Source of the DNA: Eubacteriales bacterium
GTDB taxonomy: Bacteria > Bacillota > Clostridia > Christensenellales > Aristaeellaceae
Length of the DNA stretch: 64,000 bases
Direction of reading: 5' to 3'
NCBI GenBank assembly: GCA_028705775.1
Contig: JAQWCW010000009.1
Location: 1 to 64,000 of the forward strand
In this document: positions 9,231 to 16,714 of the stretch, piece after piece
Numbering within the stretch: the stretch's first letter is position 1
Layout: the number at the start of each line of letters is the position of its first letter
Translations under genes and position numbers: made by a program
The notes under the pieces: generated by a model
The model's database searches: none
Seen by the model: the letters and a program-made list of their open reading frames with translations, nothing else
What the model was told of the DNA's origin: nothing

Positions 9231-10465
9231 TAACGAGGCATCTCGCTTATCCTGCGGCAGGCTTCCACCGTTTTCTCGTATGTATTGAAGGCGGTAAGAC
9301 GGATGAAGCCCTCGCCGCAGCTGCCAAAGCCGCTGCCGGGCGTGCAGACAACCTTGCACTCGTTTAGCAGCTTGTCAAAGAAGCCCCATGAGTTTTCGCC
9401 ATCCGGCACCTTAACCCATACATAAGGCGCGTCCGTTCCGCCAAACACAGTCAAACCGAGCTTTTTCAAGGACTCGCGGATATACATTGCGTTCTTGAGA
9501 TAGAAATCAATCGCTTCCTGCGTCTGCTTTTTCCCTTCGGGAGAATACACAGCTGCCGCTCCGCGCTGAACAACATAGTTAACGCCGTTGAATTTTGTAC
9601 TCTGCCTGCGCTTCCACATGGCGTTCAGCGAAACGGGCGTTCCGTCCTCGCCTGCGCCCATAACGGAATGCGGAACAACGCAGTATCCGCAGCGCGTACC
9701 GGTAAAGCCGGCGGTTTTTGAGTAGGAGTTGAATTCCACCGCTACTTTCTTTGCGCCTTCAATCTCATATATGGTTACAGGCACGTCGGGATTGTTGACG
9801 AAAGCCCTGTAAGCCGCGTCATAAAGAATAACGCATTCGTTTTCAAGAGCGTAATCAACAAACTTTTTAAGCTGGAAGCGGGTAAGAACCGTTCCTGTGG
9901 GATTGTTTGGATAGCAAAGATAAATCACATCCACCTTTTCCTTGGGCAATTCCGGCACGAAGCCGTTTTCCTCAAGGCAGGGAAGATAGGTAAGACGCGA
10001 CCACGAAGCGCTGTTTTCGTCATAAGTTCCGGCGCGCCCTGCCATTGCGTTGGTGTCTACATACACGGGATAAACGGGATTCGGAACGGCAACGCGGCAT
10101 TCCTCTCCGAAAAGCTCCTGAAAATTGCCTGTATCGCTCTTTGCGCCGTCCGAGATAAAAACCTCGTCAAACTCAAGCTCTACACCATGAGCCTTATAAT
10201 CGTTTTCGCGGATTGCGTTTACCAGAAAATCGTATCCGAAATCGGGGCCGTAGCCTCTGAAGGTTTCGCTTTTGCCCATTTCGGCTACCGCGCTCTGCAT
10301 CGCTTCAATAATTACGAGACAGAGCGGACGGGTTACATCGCCGATTCCTAGAGAAATAACGTCTGCATCGGGATTTTGCTGCTTGTAAGCCTTTACCCTG
10401 CGAGCAACCTCAGCAAAAAGATAGCTTCCGGGCAGCTTTTGATAGTTGTTGTTTACAGGTATCAT
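9230..10465 (-). CDS. dapL: LL-diaminopimelate aminotransferase
   Basis: PLP enzyme that makes LL-diaminopimelate directly from tetrahydrodipicolinate, by-passing the succinylase and acetylase routes to lysine and peptidoglycan. The 411-residue length matches the family. The N-terminus MIPVNNNYQKLPGSYLFAEV, the substrate loops ISLGIGDVTRPL and ISDGAKSDTGNFQELFG, and the Schiff-base lysine in NSYSKTAGFTGTRCGY are all present. It is followed by a 1-base overlap with the GtrA gene and preceded by dapF, the next enzyme in the pathway. Confidence 0.97.
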   Translation of the reverse strand: MIPVNNNYQKLPGSYLFAEVARRVKAYKQQNPDADVISLGIGDVTRPLCLVIIEAMQSAVAEMGKSETFRGYGPDFGYDFLVNAIRENDYKAHGVELEFDEVFISDGAKSDTGNFQELFGEECRVAVPNPVYPVYVDTNAMAGRAGTYDENSASWSRLTYLPCLEENGFVPELPKEKVDVIYLCYPNNPTGTVLTRFQLKKFVDYALENECVILYDAAYRAFVNNPDVPVTIYEIEGAKKVAVEFNSYSKTAGFTGTRCGYCVVPHSVMGAGEDGTPVSLNAMWKRRQSTKFNGVNYVVQRGAAAVYSPEGKKQTQEAIDFYLKNAMYIRESLKKLGLTVFGGTDAPYVWVKVPDGENSWGFFDKLLNECKVVCTPGSGFGSCGEGFIRLTAFNTYEKTVEACRRISEMPR

Positions 10466-10484
10466 CAGAACCTCTCCCCCTATA

Positions 10485-11321
10485 TCAGCCTAAATATTCG
10501 CCTTCAAACACGTATTCTGCCGGCCCTTCCTGATAAACATGGTTATCGCTTGCAGACCATTCAAGCTTCAGCGTTCCGCCGGATAGCTGCATGGTTACTT
10601 CCCTGTCCGCCTTGCCGTTGAGAACGGAGGCGACAAGCGCCGCGCAGGCGCCAGAGCCGCAGGCGAGAGTTTCGCCGGAGCCGCGCTCCCATACGCGCAT
10701 TTTGATATGCTTTCTGTCTATAATCTGAACGAACTCCGTATTGGTTCTGCGAGGGAATATTGCGTTGTTCTCAAACTGCGGCCCGATTAGGCTAAGCTCA
10801 AGCACATCCACATCCGGCACGAAAGTGACGGCGTGAGGATTGCCCATTGACACGCAGGTTATCGGCCACTGATGACCTGCCGCCGTTATGCGATGACCCA
10901 GCACTATATCGCCGCCGATATTGACCGGAATTTTTTGCGGGTCAAGCTCAGGCGAACCCATATCGACTCGAACGCTCTTTACCATCCCGTTTTCATCAGG
11001 GTTTATATGAAGAAGCTTGATTCCGCTTTTCGTAAGCAGCGTTATAGTGGTTCTGTCGGTCATTTTTCTTTCATATACAAACTTGCCTATGCAGCGTGTT
11101 GCGTTGCCGCATATTTCTGCCTCGCTGCCGTCGGCATTGAAGATTCTCATTCCGAAATCTGCTGAATCGCAAGGCTCTATAAGAACAATACCGTCCGCGC
11201 CGACTCCGAAATGCGGGCGGCTCATTTCTATGGCAAGGCTCTCCGGATTGTTTACAGTCTCCTCGAAGCAGTTTATAAAAATATAATCATTCCCGATTCC
11301 CTGCATCTTGGTAAATCGCAT
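10485..11321 (-). CDS. dapF: Diaminopimelate epimerase
   Basis: Converts LL- to meso-diaminopimelate for lysine and peptidoglycan. The product of 278 residues begins MRFTKMQGIGNDYIFINCF and has both catalytic cysteines, in AEICGNATRCIGKFVYE and GETLACGSGACAA. The open frame continues to 11351, but the ATG at 11321 gives the family N-terminus and has GGAAGGGGA about 8 bases upstream. It is the first gene of dapF-dapL-gtrA, with 19 bases between dapF and dapL, and a -10 box lies 33 bases upstream of the start. Confidence 0.97.
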   Translation of the reverse strand: MRFTKMQGIGNDYIFINCFEETVNNPESLAIEMSRPHFGVGADGIVLIEPCDSADFGMRIFNADGSEAEICGNATRCIGKFVYERKMTDRTTITLLTKSGIKLLHINPDENGMVKSVRVDMGSPELDPQKIPVNIGGDIVLGHRITAAGHQWPITCVSMGNPHAVTFVPDVDVLELSLIGPQFENNAIFPRRTNTEFVQIIDRKHIKMRVWERGSGETLACGSGACAALVASVLNGKADREVTMQLSGGTLKLEWSASDNHVYQEGPAEYVFEGEYLG

Positions 11322-11353
11322 CGACAAATCCCCTTCCAAACGTTTACCCATCT

Positions 11354-11382
11354 ATTATACACGAAAGTGCGATGAATTTCAC
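11354..11382 (-). promoter_or_regulatory. Promoter for dapF-dapL-gtrA
   Basis: Minus strand: -10 TATAAT (11354-11359), 17-base spacer, weaker -35 GTGAAA (11377-11382). It faces away from the promoter of the XRE regulator at 11455-11483. Confidence 0.6.
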
Positions 11383-11433
11383 TTAAAATATAGAAAAATG
11401 CACTGAAAAGCGTATTTATTACTGATGCATGGC

Positions 11434-11448
11434 TGCCCGAGACGGGCA
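11434..11448. promoter_or_regulatory. Palindrome between divergent promoters, possible operator
   Basis: TGCCCGAGACGGGCA is a perfect 6-base inverted repeat around AGA. It ends 6 bases before the -35 box of the XRE/S24-like gene, a place where an autoregulatory operator would be expected. No second copy was noticed in the window. Confidence 0.4.
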
Positions 11449-11454
11449 ACCTGC

Positions 11455-11483
11455 TTGAAATGGATGATAAATGAATATATAAT
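11455..11483 (+). promoter_or_regulatory. Promoter for the XRE/S24-like regulator
   Basis: Plus strand: -35 TTGAAA (11455-11460), 17-base spacer, -10 TATAAT (11478-11483), 33 bases before the ATG at 11517, which has the ribosome binding site GGAGG. Confidence 0.75.
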
Positions 11484-11516
11484 GCTTCTATCTTATAAAC
11501 AAACGGAGGTAAACCT

Positions 11517-12239
11517 ATGAGCCGTTTAGGCGATTTATTGCAGACAGAGCGCCTTCGCCATAAAATGACCGCGAAGCAGGTGGCGAAGAAAGCCGGAGTC
11601 AGCGAAAAATATCTTATCGAAGTTGAAAGCGGAAAGCGGATTATCGCAGACGACCAAGCGCGCAGGATTCTCAAGCTCATCGGACTTACGGAGCAGACGG
11701 AAAGCAATTTCTCCCTTGATGATATCGCGGCGACCGTTGACCTTTCGGCAGCATCCCCTTTGATAGAGCAGGAAGTCAAAAAGCTTCCGAAGGAAAAGCT
11801 GAAGCCGGTTGCGAGCGCCGGAGACGGAGCGGAGAGCGGAATCTGGCTGGACGCACTTGCAGGAGTTCTCAAGCGCGTTCCGGTTTACAATGCGGTCATG
11901 AAGGAGGTTGAGCACAAGGTACTGCCTGTGCTTAACGGAAAAATTGAAAACGCCGCTGCTGAAAAAGTTTTTTATTTCCTCTCTCCCGATGACTCAATGC
12001 GCGGATTCAGGATTTACTCGGGTGATTTGGCGCTGATAGTGCCAGCGCAAAGCCCAATCGAGGACGCGATAATGCTCGTTGAGGCAAACGAAAGACGCGC
12101 TCTGCGCAAGGTTCGCAAGCAGGACGCGACTCACGTGCTTCTCCAGAGCTTCGGACGCGAATACAATGCCGAGGTGCTTCCGATTCCCGATGTAAAGTTC
12201 TTAGGCAGAGCTGTAAGGCTTGAAATTGAGCTTGGCTGA
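11517..12239 (+). CDS. XRE-family regulator with an S24 (LexA/CI-like) C-terminal domain
   Basis: 240-residue regulator. Residues 4-57 form an XRE helix-turn-helix (LLQTERLRHKMTAKQVAKKA, then GVSEKYLIEVESGKR). Residues 150-235 look like an S24 fold: DDSMRGFRIYSGDLALIVP carries the nucleophile-type Ser160, and LRKVRKQ aligns with the strand that supplies the general-base lysine. By spacing with LexA (Ser119 to Lys156, 37 residues) the lysine position is Arg197 here, with Lys198 next to it. It may therefore sense or dimerise without self-cleavage, although Lys198 could substitute. An Ala-Gly pair at 101-102 resembles a cleavage site. It stands alone, divergent from dapF, with its own promoter and a palindrome upstream. 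The target genes are unknown. Confidence 0.82.
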   Translation: MSRLGDLLQTERLRHKMTAKQVAKKAGVSEKYLIEVESGKRIIADDQARRILKLIGLTEQTESNFSLDDIAATVDLSAASPLIEQEVKKLPKEKLKPVASAGDGAESGIWLDALAGVLKRVPVYNAVMKEVEHKVLPVLNGKIENAAAEKVFYFLSPDDSMRGFRIYSGDLALIVPAQSPIEDAIMLVEANERRALRKVRKQDATHVLLQSFGREYNAEVLPIPDVKFLGRAVRLEIELG

Positions 12240-12265
12240 TTTTATTAATACCTGAGTGTACAAGA

Positions 12266-12299
12266 AAGCCCCGCGCCCGCATAAGCAGGCACGGGGCTT
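12266..12299. terminator. Terminator shared by convergent XRE regulator and pckA
   Basis: Arms at 12266-12280 and 12285-12299 around an ATAA loop. In minus-strand RNA (pckA) all 15 positions pair, two of them as G-U; in plus-strand RNA the same two positions are A-C mismatches. The stem is followed by TTTCTTG on the minus side and by TTGCTTT on the plus side. It is therefore best for pckA but probably serves both genes. Confidence 0.85.
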
Positions 12300-12311
12300 G
12301 TTGCTTTGGAA

Positions 12312-13889
12312 TTACGCTTTAGGGCCGGCGTTGACGACTTCGGCAGGCATATTGGTGTACTTCTCGAAGTTCTTACGGAAACGAGCCGCAAGATCCTTCG
12401 CAGCCGCATCATAAGCAGCCTTGTCTTCCCAAGTGTCGCGGGGATTGAGCACCTCGCTGGGGCAGTTCGGGCAGGTCTTGGGAACCATAACGTTGAAGTT
12501 CGTGTCAAGAACGAACTCGGACTTTTCCAGCTCGCCGTTGAGGCAGGCGGTAACCATAGCGCGGGTGTAGGGCAGCTTCATACGATGTCCGCCCTTGCCT
12601 GCGGGGCCGCCTGACCAACCGGTGTTTACGAGATAAACGTTAACGCCGTACTTGTCAATCTTCTGTCCGAGCAGCTCCGCATAACGGGCGGCGGGGAGCG
12701 GAAGGAAAGGCGCGCCGAAGCAGGTGGAGAAGGTCGCCTGAGGCTCGGTTACTCCGCGCTCGGTTCCGGCAAGCTTAGCAGTATAGCCGCTGACATAATG
12801 GTACATAGCAGCTTCCTTGCTCAGCTTGGATACGGGAGGAAGAACGCCGAAAGCATCGGCGGTAAGGAAGATAACAGTCTTGGGATGAGCGCCTACGCCC
12901 GGAATCTTCGCGTTGGAGATGTAGGTTACAGGATATCCTACGCGGGTGTTTTCGGTAAGGGAGCCGTCGTCAAAATCAAGCTCGCGGGTTTCGGGGGCGA
13001 TGATTACGTTCTCGACCAGAGCGCCGAACTTGATTGCTCCGTAGATTTCCGGCTCATGCTCTTTGGAAAGGTTGATGCACTTTGCGTAGCAGCCGCCCTC
13101 GATGTTGAAGATTCCGTCGTCAGACCAGCCGTGTTCGTCGTCGCCGATGAGGAAGCGGTCAGGGTCAGCGGAAAGGGTGGTCTTGCCGGTTCCGGAAAGA
13201 CCGAAGAACAGAGCGCTGTCCCCGTCCTTGCCGATGTTGGCAGAGCAATGCATCGAGAAAACGTTCTGCTTAGGAAGCAGATAGTTCATAGTGGAGAAAA
13301 CGGACTTCTTCATCTCGCCGGCGTACTGGCTTCCGGCGATGATGATAAGCTTGCGGGTGAAGGAAAGAATGATGGCAGCCTCGCTGTGTACGCCGTCAAC
13401 CTCAGGAATGCACTTGAAGCCGGGAGCGCAGATTACGGTGAAGCCGGGAGCATAGCTCTTCAGTTCCTCCTCGGTAGGACGAACGAGCAAATCATGCATG
13501 AACATATTCTGACTCGCAAGCTCGTTTATGCAGCGAACGGGAAGCTGATACTTCTTGTCAGCGCCGGCAAAGCCATCAAAAACGAAGATTTCGCGGTTCT
13601 GCAGATAAGAAGTAATCTTTGCGTAGATGCTCTCGAATTTCTCTTCAGAAATCGGAACATTGATTTTGCCCCACGCGATTTCGTCATGAATACTCTTTTC
13701 GTCTACAATGTAGCGGTCGTCAGGGCTGCGACCGGTATACTTGCCGGTGTTAACAACCAGCGCGCCGGTATTGGATAATACGCCCTCGCCGCGTGCAACA
13801 GCCTTTTCGGTCAGCTTGCTGACAGGCAGATTGTAATACACCTTAGCGGGATTGATGATTCCAAGATATTCCAAAGAAAGGTCACTCAT
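12312..13889 (-). CDS. pckA: Phosphoenolpyruvate carboxykinase (ATP)
   Basis: Interconverts oxaloacetate plus ATP with PEP, CO2 and ADP; in fermentative anaerobes it often works in the carboxylating direction. The 525-residue product has the kinase-1a loop [16 protein letters not shown], the metal-binding region [20 protein letters not shown], and the substrate-binding [12 protein letters not shown]. These identify the ATP-dependent, not the GTP-dependent, family. The ATG at 13889 has GGAGG upstream. It forms a single-gene unit with its own promoter (13941-13969) and a terminator. Confidence 0.98.
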   Translation of the reverse strand: MSDLSLEYLGIINPAKVYYNLPVSKLTEKAVARGEGVLSNTGALVVNTGKYTGRSPDDRYIVDEKSIHDEIAWGKINVPISEEKFESIYAKITSYLQNREIFVFDGFAGADKKYQLPVRCINELASQNMFMHDLLVRPTEEELKSYAPGFTVICAPGFKCIPEVDGVHSEAAIILSFTRKLIIIAGSQYAGEMKKSVFSTMNYLLPKQNVFSMHCSANIGKDGDSALFFGLSGTGKTTLSADPDRFLIGDDEHGWSDDGIFNIEGGCYAKCINLSKEHEPEIYGAIKFGALVENVIIAPETRELDFDDGSLTENTRVGYPVTYISNAKIPGVGAHPKTVIFLTADAFGVLPPVSKLSKEAAMYHYVSGYTAKLAGTERGVTEPQATFSTCFGAPFLPLPAARYAELLGQKIDKYGVNVYLVNTGWSGGPAGKGGHRMKLPYTRAMVTACLNGELEKSEFVLDTNFNVMVPKTCPNCPSEVLNPRDTWEDKAAYDAAAKDLAARFRKNFEKYTNMPAEVVNAGPKA

Positions 13890-13940
13890 CGATTTTCAAC
13901 CTCCAAATCGCGTTTTGGTATTCTGCGTACTTTTCGCCCG

Positions 13941-13969
13941 CATATACCTGTTGGGGGAAAAACTCTCAA
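13941..13969 (-). promoter_or_regulatory. Promoter for pckA
   Basis: Minus strand: -35 TTGAGA (13964-13969), 17-base spacer, -10 TATATG (13941-13946), about 51 bases from the start codon. An inverted repeat overlaps the -35 box. Confidence 0.55.
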
Positions 13970-13978
13970 CGTTTCCCC
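13954..13978. promoter_or_regulatory. Inverted repeat over the pckA -35 box, possible operator
   Basis: GGGGAAA (13954-13960) and TTTCCCC (13972-13978) are perfect inverted arms with 11 bases between them, centred on the proposed -35 element. A bound regulator would block polymerase. I do not recognise it as the site of a known regulator. Confidence 0.4.
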
Positions 13979-14023
13979 TATTCTACTCATTCTACTTAAA
14001 ATCCCTTATTCCTGCAAACTCGT

Positions 14024-14869
14024 TTATTTTTTCACATATTTATTTTCTATTACTTTTGAAAGACGCGCAAAATCATCAAGGGTCAGCTGCTCGCCTCTTA
14101 TCATTTCATCAATGCCCGCTTCTCGTAGCCATTCAATCAGTTCTCCCCTTTCAGCGGTAAACCCGCCCCTCAGGCTGTTGAGCAAGGTTTTTCTGCGCGC
14201 AAGGAAAGCCGCCTTAACAACGCGCATATAAATCTTCTCGTCTGTATCCGGATAAAGCGGCGTTTCGCGCATTTTCAGGCGCACAAAGGAGCTGTCGACC
14301 TTAGGCTTTGGAGTAAAGCATTCCGCAGGGACGTTCAGGGCGATGCTTACCTCGGATTTCAGCTGCGCGAGAATGGACAGCGGGCAGTAGCCGTCGTCCT
14401 TCGGACGCGCTACAAGCTTATCGGCAACCTCAGCCTGCACCATTGCGCAAATACTTTTGATTCTAAGGTTCGAGGATAAAAGCATTGTCATAAGCGGAGT
14501 GGTTATGTAATACGGAAGATTCGTAACGATATGAAAGCCGCCCGCAAAATCCGTGCACAGCTCGCTCAGGTTCGTTTTCAAAACGTCGCCCAATACGACC
14601 TTTACGTTATCCCTTCCGCCCAAGGTGACCTTCAAAACCGGCAGGAGCTTTTCGTCAATATCAAGCGCGATAACGCGCCCTGCTTTTTCGGAAAGCATTG
14701 CCGTCATCGTTCCGCTTCCCGGACCGATTTCAAGCACATCATCCTCTTTTGTTATTTCCGTTTTTTCAACCAACTGCTCGAGCAAGCCTTCATCGAAAAT
14801 GAAGTTCTGCCCAAGCCCTTTTTTATACCTGAAATCCTGGTCACGCAGAGCCTGCTTTGCCTTACTCAC
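14024..14869 (-). CDS. rsmA: 16S rRNA (adenine1518-N6/adenine1519-N6)-dimethyltransferase
   Basis: Dimethylates two adjacent adenines in helix 45 of 16S rRNA late in small-subunit assembly (KsgA). The 281-residue product opens with the family pattern FRYKKGLGQNFIFDEGLL, followed by the SAM-binding VLEIGPGSGTMTAML and the catalytic NLPYYITTPLMTMLL. The open frame extends to 14962, but the GTG at 14869 has GGAGG 5 bases upstream and gives the right N-terminus; the longer version would run through the upstream gene. It is the last gene of the priA-led cluster, 11 bases after the small membrane protein gene. Confidence 0.96.
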   Translation of the reverse strand: MSKAKQALRDQDFRYKKGLGQNFIFDEGLLEQLVEKTEITKEDDVLEIGPGSGTMTAMLSEKAGRVIALDIDEKLLPVLKVTLGGRDNVKVVLGDVLKTNLSELCTDFAGGFHIVTNLPYYITTPLMTMLLSSNLRIKSICAMVQAEVADKLVARPKDDGYCPLSILAQLKSEVSIALNVPAECFTPKPKVDSSFVRLKMRETPLYPDTDEKIYMRVVKAAFLARRKTLLNSLRGGFTAERGELIEWLREAGIDEMIRGEQLTLDDFARLSKVIENKYVKK

Positions 14870-14880
14870 TGAATCCTCCG

Positions 14881-15069
14881 TCAAGTCTTTGTAAGCAGTA
14901 GTATTCCAAATATCAGAAGCGCCAGTCCGATAAGCGATAATACGAACCAGAACGGAACGCATATAAAGAAAAGAATCAAGCCGGATATCACTGCTGCCGT
15001 TCCGATAACGGCGCGCGCGCTATTTCCTGAGCTGTATACCTTTTCCCCGCACTCATGCTTGCCTTTCAT
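14881..15069 (-). CDS. Small membrane protein, unknown function
   Basis: 62-residue protein: a short hydrophilic head (MKGKHECGEKVYSSG) and two adjacent membrane helices (ARAVIGTAAVISGLILFFIC and FWFVLSLIGLALLIFGILLL). GGGAGG lies 9 bases upstream of the ATG at 15069; an earlier ATG at 15093 would add MVCGRCGR, giving a Cys-x2-Cys pair and a third Cys, so a metal-binding head is possible if that start is used. It sits between rpe and rsmA in the same direction with short gaps. I do not recognise a family. Confidence 0.65.
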   Translation of the reverse strand: MKGKHECGEKVYSSGNSARAVIGTAAVISGLILFFICVPFWFVLSLIGLALLIFGILLLTKT

Positions 15070-15138
15070 TCTCCCGCACCTCCCACATACCATGCTTACT
15101 CATGATATGCCGGTAAGGTTCGGGGTTTTACTTAATGT

Positions 15139-15786
15139 TTACAGGCTGTGCAGCGCGGCTATATCCCCTTCGGCATCCTTTGAAGTGAAAAGCGCAGTAC
15201 CCATAACGAGGGCGTTTGCGCCGCTTTTAACAATTTCGGCGGCGTTAAGCATATTAATTCCGCCGTCTACTTCAAGTATAGGCGTTTTTCCGCGCTCATT
15301 GCAGAGCCGCTTTATTTCAACCATGCGCGCAGGCGCGTCGGAAGCCATCTTTTGACCGCCGAAGCCCGGTTCAACCGACATGAGAAGTATAAGCCCTACA
15401 TCGTCAAGATACGGAAGAAGCGTCTCAACGGGCGTTTGGGGCTTTATTGATACTCCTGCTCTTAGCCCCAAATCGTTTATCGCCTTTATTGCCGCTCGCA
15501 AATCCTTATGCGCCTCAAGGTGAAGCGTTATTCCGTCAGCGCCCGCGTCCGCAAAGGTTTTTACGTATCTTACGCCCTCGTCAACCATGAGATGGCAGTC
15601 AAGATACAGGCTTGTGATACGCTTTAGCGCCTTAACAATCGCGGGGCCGTACGATATATTCGGAACGAAGTTACCGTCCATTACGTCTATATGAAGCCAA
15701 TCCGCCTTTGCCCTTTCCATCCTGCGAACCTCGTCCTCTAGATGCAGAATGTCAGCCGCCAGAATCGACGGCGCAGCCTTAATCAT
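15139..15786 (-). CDS. rpe: Ribulose-phosphate 3-epimerase
   Basis: Interconverts ribulose 5-phosphate and xylulose 5-phosphate. The 215-residue TIM-barrel product starts MIKAAPSILAADILHLEDE and has the metal-binding HIDVMDGNFVPNISYGP and CHLMVDE, then LMSVEPGFGGQKM and LEVDGGINMLNA with the catalytic Asp. The open frame runs on to 15840, but the ATG at 15786 has GGAGG 7 bases upstream and overlaps the rsgA stop. rsgA-rpe adjacency is common in Firmicutes. Confidence 0.97.
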   Translation of the reverse strand: MIKAAPSILAADILHLEDEVRRMERAKADWLHIDVMDGNFVPNISYGPAIVKALKRITSLYLDCHLMVDEGVRYVKTFADAGADGITLHLEAHKDLRAAIKAINDLGLRAGVSIKPQTPVETLLPYLDDVGLILLMSVEPGFGGQKMASDAPARMVEIKRLCNERGKTPILEVDGGINMLNAAEIVKSGANALVMGTALFTSKDAEGDIAALHSL

Positions 15787-16714
15787 ATCTATTCCTCCAG
15801 CTTTCCTTGACGGCGGAAAGCAGACGCAGATATCTCTCATATCTTTCGCGTGAGATGCCGCCTCTTTTGATTAGCTCCTCAACTCCGCAGCCCGGCTCGC
15901 CCTGATGATAGCAAGGCGAAAATTTGCAGCTCATCTGCGCGCTTGTTATTTCAGGGTAATAATCCTGAAGCTCCGTAGGCTCAATGCCCCCCTCAAGCTC
16001 AAGCAAGCTGAAGCCCGGAGTGTCCATGACCCTGATTCCGTCCTTTGAAATAAGCAGCTCGCTGTGGCGCGTAGTGTTCTTGCCGCGCTCGATTTTTTCG
16101 CTTATGCTGCCCGTTTCAAGCTCCCTTTCAAGGAGCTTGCCGAGGATTGAGCTTTTGCCGACGCCCGACTGACCGCAGAAGCAGCAAATCTTGCCCTTCA
16201 TCCAGCTTTTCAGCGAGTCAAGCCCCGTTTCCTTTTCCGCGCTCACGCACATTGTCTGAACGCCGGACGGCTGATACTGACGTTTGACGTCCTCGTAGGT
16301 TTTCTCGTCTATATCGGACTTGTTTACGACTATAAGCGGCTCAACGCCCGCTTTGTAGGCGTAGACGAGCATTCTGTCAAGCAGCAGAAGGTCTGGCTGA
16401 GGAACGGGAGAAAGCACGTTTATCATTGCGTCGACATTTGCAACCGGCGGGCGGATGAACGAGTTCTTTCTTTCCAGAATATCCTCAATCCAACCGTTTT
16501 CCGTTTTGCTTCCGGGAATGAAAAGCACCCTGTCGCCTATCATGGGCGTCATATGGATATGCTTGAACTTTTTTTTGCACCTAAGGGTGCATTCGCTGCC
16601 GTCCGGAGAAAGGATTGTATAGAACCCGCCCCTGCCGCGGATTATTATCCCTTCGGGGAGATTATGCTCGTTAATGAAGCACCACCACCCCACCGGAATA
16701 GAATTCGCCGTCAA
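15779..16714 (-). CDS. rsgA: Ribosome small-subunit biogenesis GTPase RsgA
   Basis: Circularly permuted GTPase that checks maturation of the 30S subunit. It has an OB-fold N-terminus (PEGIIIRGRGGFYTILSPDG), the guanine-specificity motif VVNKSDID placed before the P-loop GQSGVGKSSIL, switch DTPGFS, and the zinc site CKFSPCYHQGEPGC. The start is uncertain: the open frame begins with a TTG at 16714 that overlaps prkC by 44 bases; a GTG at 16693 and an ATT at 16675 are also in frame and no clear Shine-Dalgarno sequence decides between them. The family N-terminus suggests the true start lies close to 16675-16693. Confidence 0.93.
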   Translation of the reverse strand: MTANSIPVGWWCFINEHNLPEGIIIRGRGGFYTILSPDGSECTLRCKKKFKHIHMTPMIGDRVLFIPGSKTENGWIEDILERKNSFIRPPVANVDAMINVLSPVPQPDLLLLDRMLVYAYKAGVEPLIVVNKSDIDEKTYEDVKRQYQPSGVQTMCVSAEKETGLDSLKSWMKGKICCFCGQSGVGKSSILGKLLERELETGSISEKIERGKNTTRHSELLISKDGIRVMDTPGFSLLELEGGIEPTELQDYYPEITSAQMSCKFSPCYHQGEPGCGVEELIKRGGISRERYERYLRLLSAVKESWRNRYD

